Assembly (NCBI RefSeq): GCF_001643305.1
Contig: NZ_LSGW01000071.1
Span: forward strand, 62,001-126,000
DNA length: 64,000 nt
Source of the DNA: Aeromonas salmonicida subsp. salmonicida
GTDB lineage: Bacteria > Pseudomonadota > Gammaproteobacteria > Enterobacterales > Aeromonadaceae
Direction of reading: 5' to 3'
Position numbers and translations under genes: made by a program. Below, in pieces: positions 44,612-52,801 of this stretch; positions within the stretch are counted from its first letter, which is position 1, and every line of letters begins with the position of its first letter. The notes beneath the pieces were generated by a model that worked only from the letters and a program-made list of their open reading frames with translations, did no database searches and was not told the DNA's origin.

Positions 44612-45013
44612 TTACATATAATTGAGTTCAAATAGGGCTGTATTGCTCGGATAGAACAACACTCCATTATTCACCCTCAAATCAAGTTCCATATCACGAT
44701 TGACAATATCGGAGACAATAAAATATTCCCCAGATACCTTGTGATATTTTCCATCACTGACAATACCCAGTTCATCATTCACAACACCATGAACAGACAT
44801 GGATATAAAAGGCAGTGAGGTATCCACTCGCCCTTCTATCTGACAACCACTGACTTTCAGTACTCTGTGGTTGGCTTGTTGCTGGGGAGTTTTTCTTTGT
44901 TCATCCAAAGTGCAGCCTGACTCGGCCAACCCATCCGTTACTTCATTTGCATACGCAGGCATTGCCATCATCACAACCTGCAATACGACTGGCACAATCA
45001 TTGGAGTTTTCAT
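44612..45013 (-). CDS. Small exported protein in the fimbrial operon, possible anchor subunit
   Basis: A 133-residue precursor with signal peptide 1-22 (ending AYA), two cysteines (ESGCTLD, VSGCQIEG) and the C-terminal strand SNTALFELNYM, which recalls the alternating pattern of pilin ends. It is shorter than normal pilins (150-180) and lacks a clear N-terminal extension. It sits between the major pilin and the usher, where PapH or MrpB termination/anchor subunits are encoded. The role is inferred from position. Confidence 0.65.
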   Translation of the reverse strand: MKTPMIVPVVLQVVMMAMPAYANEVTDGLAESGCTLDEQRKTPQQQANHRVLKVSGCQIEGRVDTSLPFISMSVHGVVNDELGIVSDGKYHKVSGEYFIVSDIVNRDMELDLRVNNGVLFYPSNTALFELNYM

Positions 45014-45049
45014 GGTCAAGGCACGATGTGGGGGAAACCATGTGTGAAG

Positions 45050-45073
45050 TTGTGGTGGTTTGCACCACCACAA
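45050..45073 (-). other. Stem-loop after the major pilin gene
   Basis: TTGTGGTGGT/ACCACCACAA, a perfect 10-bp stem with loop TTGC, between the pilin stop and the next gene. It has no U-tract. It may protect pilin mRNA or reduce read-through so that pilin exceeds assembly proteins. Confidence 0.7.
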
Positions 45074-45099
45074 CCCGTATCACACGTTAAGGCAGACTA

Positions 45100-45645
45100 T
45101 TACTCGTAGGAGAGAGTAAAGTTGGTCACTGCAGTGAAGGCACCGGCAGTCAGCGGGTTGGCAGTCTGGTCGGCATAGCCTTTCAGCACGGCGCTGAAGG
45201 GCAGCTCGTTATCACCATTCACCAAACCGAAAGCGGCGGTAGGTTCACCCAGAACGATAGCCGCGCCAGTACCCGGTGCAGTCATCTTGATACCAGCACC
45301 AGCTGCCTGGCCGCCACCGATCACCAGCAGGCTGGAATCGACAGGATCTTTGGCGCCGCTGAAGGTCACTTTAACAGCATCTTCATCAGGGGTGATTTCA
45401 CAGTTCAGCAGCTTGATGCTGAACGGACGTGAGTTGGACTCGCCACCTTTGACCAGCTCTTTGGTGCTGATCTGGCCCATTTCAACAACCTGGTCAACAG
45501 ACTCAGGAGCAACGGAGCAAGGGGCATTGATAATTTCACCGTTAAAGGTGACTTTACCTGAACCAGCACCGCCGGCAGCAACAGCAGAGCCGCACAGCAG
45601 CATGGAACCAACACCCATAGCAACCAAAATTTTATTAGCGTTCAT
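45100..45645 (-). CDS. Major fimbrial subunit
   Basis: A 181-residue type-1-like pilin with signal peptide 1-23 (ending AVAA). The two cysteines (IINAPCSVAPES and IKLLNCEI) form the standard disulfide, and the C-terminal strand TAVTNFTLSYE has the penultimate tyrosine. The glycine-rich start GGAGSGKVTFNG is the donor-strand extension. It is the first gene of the operon. Its promoter lies in the AT-rich region to its right. Confidence 0.92.
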   Translation of the reverse strand: MNANKILVAMGVGSMLLCGSAVAAGGAGSGKVTFNGEIINAPCSVAPESVDQVVEMGQISTKELVKGGESNSRPFSIKLLNCEITPDEDAVKVTFSGAKDPVDSSLLVIGGGQAAGAGIKMTAPGTGAAIVLGEPTAAFGLVNGDNELPFSAVLKGYADQTANPLTAGAFTAVTNFTLSYE

Positions 45646-46459
45646 TCTTTATACCTACATTAACGTGTGTTTTATCTCATCACCTAAACCATGCTGGAGT
45701 CACAGTGTTAAATAATGAGGCGATATGCCACACAGCTACTCTTGCATGACTTTTACTTCATTAAGCCGATGAAGATATGAGCCAGACAATCAGTTGCTCT
45801 GTGTATGTCCAATTTTATCAAGCCAAGGTAGAAGACCGTATCAAAGGCAGTTCCCGCTACCTTTTATATCTGCACGAATACATATCCATGTAAGCCGTGT
45901 AGAAATACTGCTTTCAACCTTTGCTTGGGAAACAAATTAACGACGTATTTGATGCACATCAAATACATTTTGATTTTTATAAATATTTTTTAAACACTTT
46001 AAAATCATGCACTTACAACCATTCTGGAACAAATTAAAATAACAAAAGACCATTATCATCACTGTATTGAACATTGGCGATATTAAATTAACCAATAACC
46101 TAATCACACCACAAACCAAATTAACAAAAAACCAACATTGAGCACGGTAAATATACTCTTCTGGCCATGTTTCTGATCACGTTCAGGCAATCAGGCAATC
46201 AGGATTATCTGAAGCTGCCTGTGATGCACAAGAGCTCACACCTTGCTCTCACGGCAGGGGTAACATTCAACGTTTCCATGTCAAATAACATTGGCTTTAA
46301 AACATCCGCAGTTGTTGGCTCACTCTTTACAGGTATTCATAACAATTAATTTAATTGGAAGAAAATAAAATGTCATCAATATGGGACCGGCATATTTTCC
46401 CACCAATACTAATTGGCACTTGTGAGGTGTGACTTATATCCCATCTTTTTTTATAGCGA
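45646..46459. other. Long AT-rich control region between the fimbrial operon and the riboswitch gene
   Basis: About 814 bases with no supported gene. Two 60-codon frames (45937-46119 minus, 46167-46349 plus) lack ribosome sites and family features. A short tandem repeat, CAGGCAATCAGGCAATCAGG, spans about 46183-46202. I found no inverted repeats of the fim-switch type. The length suggests binding by several regulators. Confidence 0.55.
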
Positions 46460-46487
46460 TTGATTTCTCAAAGTGGGGTGTTATCAT
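46460..46487 (+). promoter_or_regulatory. Sigma-70-like promoter of the riboswitch transcript
   Basis: TTGATT (46460-46465), a 16-base spacer and TATCAT (46482-46487). The implied start near 46494 is directly before the aptamer. Confidence 0.6.
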
Positions 46488-46496
46488 CCGGACATA

Positions 46497-46583
46497 GAGT
46501 AAAGGGCAAACCGATCGAAAGGTCGGGACGCAAAGCCACCGGTCTAAGGGTGTAGATACCTAAGACAGCGGAGCTGCCAACTG
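46497..46583 (+). promoter_or_regulatory. c-di-GMP-I (GEMM) riboswitch aptamer
   Basis: The stretch contains the conserved GEMM-I blocks in order: AAAGGGCAAACC, a GAAA tetraloop closed by a short stem (CGATCGAAAGGTCG), GGGACGCAAAGCCACCGG, CTAAG, then AGCGGAGCTGCC. These form the P2 hairpin, the tetraloop-receptor contact and the P3 stem of the class I c-di-GMP aptamer. The end of the aptamer is about 87 bases before the start codon of a pilin-like gene. Confidence 0.92.
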
Positions 46584-46631
46584 AGAAGAGTGATGTCATG
46601 ATCTGAATGCCATTCTCTTTGATTGCGTTGC

Positions 46632-46662
46632 CCTTTTCGTACAACGACATGTGACGAAAAGG
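46632..46662 (+). promoter_or_regulatory. Hairpin sequestering the ribosome site of the riboswitch gene
   Basis: CCTTTTCGT (46632-46640) pairs perfectly with ACGAAAAGG (46654-46662), which contains the Shine-Dalgarno AAAAGG seven bases before the ATG. This is the likely translational expression platform. Confidence 0.75.
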
Positions 46663-46669
46663 ACATAAA

Positions 46670-47002
46670 ATGAACACTTGCATCCCCTCCACCGGTTCTG
46701 TCCGCAAAAGCATTATCCGTTGCGCCTCCTCAGCCGCCACCGCCTTGCTGCTTGGTGCTGCACTGTTGCCCGCTACCGCGTCGGCTTACGATGGCACTGT
46801 GACCCTGACTGGCACCATTTATGAATCACCCTGTGACTTTTCTGACAACAGCGTGACCTGCTATTCCGGCGCACAGCGCCAAACCCTGGATTTGGCCAGC
46901 CTGCGACAAACTGGCAGCCTCAACGCCATCAATGGCACCCTGAATTACAAGCTGTCAGAAGGCAGCAATAGCATGGCCATAGTGACCGTCAGTTACCTCT
47001 AG
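46670..47002 (+). CDS. Riboswitch-controlled mini-pilin-like exported protein
   Basis: A 110-residue precursor. The signal peptide covers about 1-39 with an unusually long N-region (SVRKSIIRCASSAATALLLGAALLPATASA). The mature part of about 71 residues begins YDGTVTLTGTIYESPCDFSDNSVTC and ends AIVTVSYL. It recalls chaperone-usher pilins (GxVxFxGxIxxxPC start, penultimate Tyr end) but lacks half of the fold. The two cysteines are only 9 apart. It is divergent from the fimbrial operon and preceded by a c-di-GMP aptamer. A pilus cap, inhibitor or small matrix protein are possible roles. Confidence 0.78.
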   Translation: MNTCIPSTGSVRKSIIRCASSAATALLLGAALLPATASAYDGTVTLTGTIYESPCDFSDNSVTCYSGAQRQTLDLASLRQTGSLNAINGTLNYKLSEGSNSMAIVTVSYL

Positions 47003-47511
47003 TTTCCTCCTGAGCCTGGCTCAGGATTGCTTGAGGATCAGGGCCGGCATACCGATTGGTTTGTCGGCCGCCTGCCTTGGCCACTGGCAAAGCAACCTCT
47101 GTTGTCTTTGTGTCGCGTCTCTCTTGTCAGTCTCGGTTGCCCCTCTGCTCCGCGTCCTCTCGATCTGTTCCCCTTCCCTATTCACCCTTTCCTGGGTCAC
47201 AGCATCATGACCACATAAACGCCTAGCGATCGCCAGTACAGAGCCTCCATACCATTCGGACATGAGGCACACCTGCCCACGGCACAGCAAACCTCAAACG
47301 AGAGCTGGATCACATTCACAGCGTGGAGGCTTAGATCCCCCCCAGATGGCAGATGAGTCCTTGCTATCACTGCAGCCCCCAATGAGACTCAATTTATTTT
47401 GATAGATGCTAAATAAATGATTTATATGGCCTGATTGGTGAGTTGATACCCTTTTGGAACTTAGTACATTGCCCGCGATAACCACGCAGACTCTCATCCA
47501 AAGGGATAAAA
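47003..47511. other. Intergenic region before the collagenase gene
   Basis: 509 bases. A short imperfect hairpin (TCCTGAGCC/GGCTCAGGA, 47008-47026) just after the mini-pilin gene may end its transcript. I see no gene. GC content falls again near 47390-47460, where the collagenase promoter should be. Confidence 0.55.
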
Positions 47512-50259
47512 ATGAACAATCTGGGTACAAGGTTGCTGCTTCTGGTAGCACCGGGCCTGCTCGCCACCTCGGCGCTGGCCAATTACTCCCCCACCGACTG
47601 GCAAGCATACCGGCTGAACGGTGAATCGAGCCGCCAGCTGAGCGATCGCGTCACCGAAGTCACCTACGAGCTCAGCGCCCGCAATGACGATGCCCCCTAT
47701 CAGCAACTGCGCGTCTATCGCCGCTTCGACTGGAACGATAGCGACCTCAGTGCTCTGGCAGAGCAAGCCTGCGGCGAGCCGCAGCTCAGGATTGAGCAGG
47801 GCTGGCAGATCCGTTACCTCAGCTGCGAGCAGGTGGTGCCGGCAGGCAAGGCCATCCCGGCCAGCAGCTATGACTATGGTTACGGCCTGGAGCAGGGCCG
47901 CTGGGAGCCATTGACCGGCACCCCGACCGCACCGCGCCAGGATCGTATGCCGCTGGCCGAGCGCATCATACTGGGTCACAGCGAGCAGGAGCTGGATCGC
48001 TGCGAACTCAACGCCCAGGGCCGCTGCGCCGAGCAGGTTTGGCAATATCAGCCGCAAAACTGGCAGCAACTCAGCGTGCTGGAAGAGACCTCCAACGAGC
48101 GGGATGGCCGCCTCGAGCAGATCTTCTTCCGCCTGCAACCCGTGCCAGGCAGTCAGGCCGCCAGCCAGGTGAGCGAGATCCACGTATGGCGCAAGTACAG
48201 CTGGCAGCTGGATGAAACCAAAACCCAGCAGGAGTGCGATGAACCCCAGACCCGCCAGGAAGGGGACAAGACCATCAGCTATCGGGTTTGCCGCCAGACC
48301 CTGCCCGCCGGCAGCGAGGTGCAGGTAGTACTGAAAGACACCGGCTATCAATACCCGGTCGGTGGCAGCGAATGGCAGACACTGCCGGAAACCGACGAGT
48401 GGCAAGAGAGCCGGGTGCTCAATCGCCCCATAGTGCTGGCCAGCAAGGAGGAGCAGCTCGACTGCCGTCGCGCCGATGGCCGCGCCTGCTCCGAGCCGGA
48501 GCAACCGGGCACGGATCTGCTGGATGCTGACGCCGCCAGGATAGTGCAGGACGCCAGCGGTCAGCCCGCTCTCGTCTGGCAGGAAAACTATGGCCACGAT
48601 GACACCAAGCTGCTGGCCGTGTCACGGGGCATGCAGAGTCTGCTGGCGGCCAATCAGCCCGCCCATCCGGCCATGAAGCTGCTGCTCGAATATGTGCGCG
48701 CCCACAACTATCACAACTACGGCAAGCACAAGGAAGATGGCCCGGCCGCCGCCGAGGCGCTGGCTGAAGCCCTGACTGCGCTCGGTGCCCATCCGCTGCT
48801 CTATCCGGAGCAGGCCAGCGATGAGGTGGGAGCCGTCATGGGTGCCTGGAGTATCGCCCTGCATGGCCAGTTCAAGAGCCCGGCGGTGCAGAGCCGGTTC
48901 GGTACCCTGCTCGGCCAGTTCAACCAGATGCTGGCTTACAGCACCCGCCACGCCAGCGAGCTCAATGGTCAGCATGCCTGGGCAACGGGTCTGTTCGATC
49001 TGCTCAACTTCCTCGACTTCGCCAGTGACTACAGCGATGCCTTCGCCGCCGATTTCCGCCAGCAGGATGGTGAGCTGCGCAAACAGCTGCACGCCCTCGG
49101 CATGAGCGAGCTATCGCTCTGGCAAGGACGGGATGGCAAGGATCTGTTCCTGCTCAATAATGTGCTGGATGCCTACACCCGCCTCTATCGGGTCACCCGT
49201 TATACCCGTCCCGACGAGAGCGAAAACTATCGCAAGCTGCTGGATGGTTCAGTCATCGATCTCATCCGTCATCACAGCCTGATCCCGGGTGGCCAGCAGA
49301 GCCAGGATCTGCTGGAAGACATGTCACTGACCCTCTCCACCTACTATCTGACCTACACGGATCGCACCAGCGAAGCCTGCATCAGCGGCGAGTTTGCCGG
49401 TCTCTGCACCCCGATACGGCTGGAGGATGTGCTGCCGTTCGAGCACACCTGCTCGCCGACCCTGCGCCTGCGGGCCCAGGAGCTGAGCCAGGATCAGGCC
49501 GACGGCATCTGCCGCGAGCTGGGCGCCGAGGAGCAGCAGTTCCATCAGCAGATGGAAACAGGCTGGCAGCCGGTGGCGGATGACAACAACGAGGCACTGG
49601 AGCTGGTGATCTTCAACTCCTCCGCCGACTGGAAACGCTACGGCGGCGCCCTGTTTGGTGGTGTCTCTACCGACAACGGCGGCATCTACATCGAAGGGGA
49701 TCCGGCTCGCCCCGGCAATCAGGCCCGCTTCTTCGCCTATGAGGCTGAGTGGAAGCGCCCCGCCTTCCAGGTGTGGAACCTGCGCCACGAGTATGTGCAC
49801 TATCTGGATGGCCGCTTCAACCAGTACGGCAGCTTCGGTCACTACCCGCTCAATCGCACCACCTGGTGGTCGGAAGGGCTGGCGGAGTTCATCGCCCACG
49901 GTCAGTGCTTCGCCCGTGGCATGGACAATGTGGTGGGTCGCCCGGCGACCGAACGACCGAGCCTGGCCGACATACTGCACCTGGATTACGACAAGGGTGG
50001 CGAGATGGTCTACTCCTGGTCCTATACGGTGCATCGCTTCCTGAACGAGACCGGCCGCGGTGCCAGCTGGCTTGCCATGGCCCAGGCCCTGCGCAACCCG
50101 GATCAGCAGCAGGCGATGAGCGCCTTCGAAGCCGAGCTGGATCAGCTGATCGCGAGCGACAGCGAGGCCTACCAGAGCTGGCTGAGCCGCGATCTGCTGC
50201 CCTGGTGGGAGGCCAACAAGGAGTCCGACGAGTGCAGGGCCAACGACTCCTCCCACTGA
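47512..50259 (+). CDS. Secreted M9 family collagenase
   Basis: A 915-residue secreted metalloprotease degrading collagen-like substrates. Signal peptide 1-23 (ending ALA). The C-terminal half is the catalytic domain, with the zinc site HEYVH at residues 759-763 and the third ligand Glu788 in WWSEGLAEF. The N-terminal part has two repeated beta-rich regions (VYRRFDWNDSDL against VWRKYSWQLDET, both followed by a Cys and an RYLSCEQ/YRVCRQ block). Length and order match the known Aeromonas collagenase. AAAGGG precedes the ATG. Quorum control is possible but unproven here. Confidence 0.93.
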   Translation: MNNLGTRLLLLVAPGLLATSALANYSPTDWQAYRLNGESSRQLSDRVTEVTYELSARNDDAPYQQLRVYRRFDWNDSDLSALAEQACGEPQLRIEQGWQIRYLSCEQVVPAGKAIPASSYDYGYGLEQGRWEPLTGTPTAPRQDRMPLAERIILGHSEQELDRCELNAQGRCAEQVWQYQPQNWQQLSVLEETSNERDGRLEQIFFRLQPVPGSQAASQVSEIHVWRKYSWQLDETKTQQECDEPQTRQEGDKTISYRVCRQTLPAGSEVQVVLKDTGYQYPVGGSEWQTLPETDEWQESRVLNRPIVLASKEEQLDCRRADGRACSEPEQPGTDLLDADAARIVQDASGQPALVWQENYGHDDTKLLAVSRGMQSLLAANQPAHPAMKLLLEYVRAHNYHNYGKHKEDGPAAAEALAEALTALGAHPLLYPEQASDEVGAVMGAWSIALHGQFKSPAVQSRFGTLLGQFNQMLAYSTRHASELNGQHAWATGLFDLLNFLDFASDYSDAFAADFRQQDGELRKQLHALGMSELSLWQGRDGKDLFLLNNVLDAYTRLYRVTRYTRPDESENYRKLLDGSVIDLIRHHSLIPGGQQSQDLLEDMSLTLSTYYLTYTDRTSEACISGEFAGLCTPIRLEDVLPFEHTCSPTLRLRAQELSQDQADGICRELGAEEQQFHQQMETGWQPVADDNNEALELVIFNSSADWKRYGGALFGGVSTDNGGIYIEGDPARPGNQARFFAYEAEWKRPAFQVWNLRHEYVHYLDGRFNQYGSFGHYPLNRTTWWSEGLAEFIAHGQCFARGMDNVVGRPATERPSLADILHLDYDKGGEMVYSWSYTVHRFLNETGRGASWLAMAQALRNPDQQQAMSAFEAELDQLIASDSEAYQSWLSRDLLPWWEANKESDECRANDSSH

Positions 50260-50475
50260 GGGTGAGACGTTAGCGACAGAAGGCAGCCACGGCTGCCCTC
50301 TGTTTTTATATGAGTACTTTATATAGGTGACGGATCAAGCGGTTAGAAGACAGCCAGATGCGACAGCCTCTGCCCGAGTGACGCCATAGGCAGTTATCAA
50401 GCCTGACGCGCAGCGGCAACTTGTAATAGAATGACCCTCTGTCACCTCCTACTTCAGACCCGAACTGCACCGCGC

Positions 50476-51375
50476 ATGAAGAAGTTTGCCAAGATCCTCC
50501 TCGCCTGCTTTTGCCTGTTGCTGGTAGCTGCCGCCATGCTGCTGGGCTACAGCGAGTGGACCGTCTCGGACACCCGCCACTACACCTATGACGACGTCGA
50601 TGCGGTGCCCTACAACAGGGTCGCACTGGTGCTCGGCACCTCCAAGTACCTGATTGGCGGCAGTTCGAATCACTACTTCAAATACAGGATCAAGGCCGCC
50701 GCCGAGCTCTACAACAATGGCAAGGTAGACTACATACTGGTCTCCGGTGACAACGCGACCGTCCAGTACAACGAGCCACGCCAGATGCGACGCGCCCTGA
50801 TCCAGGCCGGCATTCCGGCCAAGGTGATCTACAGCGACTACGCCGGCTTTCGTACCCTGGACTCCATAGTGCGCGCCAAGGAGGTGTTTGGTCAGGCCCA
50901 CTTCACAGTGGTGTCGCAGGCCTTTCACAACGAGCGAGCCATCTTTATCGCCCGCCACTTCGGCATCGAGGCCGTCGGCTTCAACGCCAAGGATCCCAGC
51001 GCCTATCAGGGTATCAAGACCCGGGTGCGCGAGGTGTTTGCCCGGCTGATGGGGCTGCTCGACCTCTATGTTTTGGACAAGGGACCCAAATTCCTCGGCG
51101 AGCCCATCGTCATCGGCGGCCCGGTTCCCTGTCTGACATTGAGTACCCTGGGTATGAGCCAGCCCTGCCTGCCCATTCCCCCTGTGACTCAGGACAAGCA
51201 GCCGCGCGACAAGACCGCTCCCGCCGTCAATGCCGCCAGCTCGGCCGCGGCGACCAGTGCCGCATCGACCACGAGCGCAGCAGCAACGACTGGTATATCG
51301 CCTGCAACCAGTGCTGCCACAGCGACCAGTTCGTCGGCTGCAACCAGTGCAGCAGGCGCCAATCCAACGCCCTGA
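50476..51375 (+). CDS. sanA: SanA-like envelope protein with Ala/Ser/Thr-rich tail
   Basis: A 299-residue inner-membrane protein. One N-terminal helix (residues 4-24) is followed by a DUF218 domain with ALVLGTSKYLIGGSSNHYFKYRI, YILVSGDN, EPRQMRRALIQAGIP and VSQAFHNERAIFIARHFGI, as in E. coli SanA, which affects resistance to vancomycin and envelope integrity. E. coli SanA has 239 residues. Here about 60 extra residues at the C-terminus are almost only Ala, Ser and Thr with short repeats. Start 50476 begins the membrane helix. Confidence 0.9.
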   Translation: MKKFAKILLACFCLLLVAAAMLLGYSEWTVSDTRHYTYDDVDAVPYNRVALVLGTSKYLIGGSSNHYFKYRIKAAAELYNNGKVDYILVSGDNATVQYNEPRQMRRALIQAGIPAKVIYSDYAGFRTLDSIVRAKEVFGQAHFTVVSQAFHNERAIFIARHFGIEAVGFNAKDPSAYQGIKTRVREVFARLMGLLDLYVLDKGPKFLGEPIVIGGPVPCLTLSTLGMSQPCLPIPPVTQDKQPRDKTAPAVNAASSAAATSAASTTSAAATTGISPATSAATATSSSAATSAAGANPTP

Positions 51376-51379
51376 CCAG

Positions 51380-51417
51380 ACAAAAAGAGACCCGCCGGAT
51401 AGCGGGTCTCTTTTTGT
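51380..51417. terminator. Bidirectional terminator between sanA and sodA
   Basis: A 16-bp perfect stem (ACAAAAAGAGACCCGC/GCGGGTCTCTTTTTGT) with loop CGGATA and A/T-rich arms. Confidence 0.92.
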
Positions 51418-51440
51418 GAATGGAACAAGACGCTAGCAGA

Positions 51441-52055
51441 TCAGGCCAGCGCCTGCCGGTAACGACGTTCCACTTCGTCCCAGTCGATCACGTTGTAAAA
51501 CGCAGCTATATAGTCGGGACGCTTGTTCTGGTACTTGAGGTAATAGGCGTGCTCCCACACGTCCAGCCCCAATATGGGCGCATGGCCCTGCATCAGGGGA
51601 CTGTCCTGATTGGCGCTGCTCTCCACCTGTAATTTGCCCTCCTTGTCGACCACCAGCCAGGCCCAGCCGCTGCCGAAGCGGCTCAACGCCGCCTGGGTGA
51701 AAGCCTGCTTGAAAGCATCCAACCCTCCCAGATCCCGCCGGATCGCCTCCGCCAGCTCGCCAGTCGGCTCACTGCCGCCTTGCGGGCTCATCACCTGCCA
51801 GAACAGGCTGTGGTTGGCATGGCCCCCCCCATGATTGCGCACCGCCCCCTGCACTTTGACCGGCAGGCTGTCGAAGCGGGCAAGCAGCTCATCCACCGGC
51901 AGGGCGGCCAGCTCGGGGAACGCTTCCAGTGCGACGTTGAGGTTGGTGATGTAGGTCTGGTGGTGACGACTGTGGTGGATCTCCATGGTCAGCGCGTCTA
52001 TGTGGGGTTCCAGCGCATCGTAGGCGTAAGAAAGGTCTGGCAGGGTATGGCTCAT
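51441..52055 (-). CDS. sodA: Superoxide dismutase, Mn type
   Basis: A 204-residue Fe/Mn superoxide dismutase converting superoxide to peroxide in the cytoplasm. The metal ligands are in [12 protein letters not shown] (His), [10 protein letters not shown] (His) and [14 protein letters not shown] (Asp and His). The Gln in SANQDSPL and the Gly-Gly-His run point to the manganese form. AGAGGT before the ATG at 52055 excludes the start two codons upstream. It follows a TPR-like gene by 21 bases, and the pair has a Fur box at its head. Confidence 0.94.
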   Translation of the reverse strand: MSHTLPDLSYAYDALEPHIDALTMEIHHSRHHQTYITNLNVALEAFPELAALPVDELLARFDSLPVKVQGAVRNHGGGHANHSLFWQVMSPQGGSEPTGELAEAIRRDLGGLDAFKQAFTQAALSRFGSGWAWLVVDKEGKLQVESSANQDSPLMQGHAPILGLDVWEHAYYLKYQNKRPDYIAAFYNVIDWDEVERRYRQALA

Positions 52056-52076
52056 GATCACCTCTTTTTATTGTGA

Positions 52077-52556
52077 TTAATGTAGTTGATGGGCGGGCTC
52101 GGCGTGGCACAGGCACTGACAGAGGCAACGCTGAATGGCATCCTGAGTGCCGTGCTTGCGCACGAAGGCGATCAGCTCGGTATGGGTGCTGCGGGTATGG
52201 CGCAGAGCCGCGGCCCGCAGTGGGCTCGGACAGGCGGGGGACTGGCTGGTAGCAAGCAGACAATCGTGGATATGGCACAGCAGGTCGGCTGCACGGTCCG
52301 GCAGCGTCATGGCGATCAACAGATCTGCCAGATTGTGGTGAGCCACCACCAGGGCAGCCACTGCCTCGTCTGCATCGTGCCAGAAAGAGAACTGCTGGCG
52401 AGCCAGCCACAGCGCCTGCTGATAATAGGAGAGTGCCTTGGCGTACTCGCCGGCATCGAAATAGCGATTGCCACTCAGGGTCTGCTGCTTCCAATGCACC
52501 ATGCTGCTGTCCGAGTCGGTTGTCCCGACCCATCCCTTCACCCAGGTTCCTGTCAT
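52077..52556 (-). CDS. TPR-like protein co-transcribed with sodA
   Basis: A 159-residue soluble protein with one or two tetratricopeptide-like helix pairs (WKQQTLSGNRYFDAGEYAKALSYYQQALWLARQQ, read in pieces) and a cysteine-rich end (RCLCQCLCHAEPAH). I think it belongs to a Vibrio/Aeromonas family of unknown function (DUF2753-like), with modest certainty. The start could be the ATG at 52556, a GTG at 52568 or the ATG at 52502. The first is chosen without a strong ribosome site. The cysteine/histidine end may bind metal, which fits iron-controlled co-expression with SodA, but this is inference. Confidence 0.7.
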   Translation of the reverse strand: MTGTWVKGWVGTTDSDSSMVHWKQQTLSGNRYFDAGEYAKALSYYQQALWLARQQFSFWHDADEAVAALVVAHHNLADLLIAMTLPDRAADLLCHIHDCLLATSQSPACPSPLRAAALRHTRSTHTELIAFVRKHGTQDAIQRCLCQCLCHAEPAHQLH

Positions 52557-52568
52557 GATCCCAGCCAC

Positions 52569-52587
52569 TTAAATGATAATAATTATT
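52569..52587. promoter_or_regulatory. Fur box upstream of the TPR-sodA operon
   Basis: TTAAATGATAATAATTATT matches the 19-bp Fur consensus at 14 positions and is centred just ahead of the TPR gene. Iron repression of sodA is known in E. coli. Confidence 0.75.
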
Positions 52588-52801
52588 ATTTAACTTATAT
52601 AGTGACCGAATACAAGGGATACTTGATCTTCGCCGGCCTGACGCCTTCTCCCCTCCTGCCCATATGGGTAGGGCTTTTTTGAATCTGTCTGTTTAGTGAT
52701 CACTTGCACAGATGCAACTGGCTGGGTTGGCCATGCTGGCGGGTACTGGCATGAAGCCGGTGGCTGTCGGATGGACAGCCTATTTCACAAGGATGATGAC
52801 G

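Noticed and set aside
46167..46349. 60-codon frame upstream of the riboswitch
   Set aside because: No ribosome site, no family feature, and AT-rich surroundings where short frames are expected.
45646..46459. Invertible promoter (fim switch) before the major pilin
   Set aside because: No pair of inverted repeats flanks a promoter here, and no recombinase gene is in the island.
38140..47511. Integrative element carrying the fimbrial genes
   Set aside because: The AT-rich content suggests transfer, but there is no integrase, tRNA end, or flanking direct repeat, so no element can be delimited.
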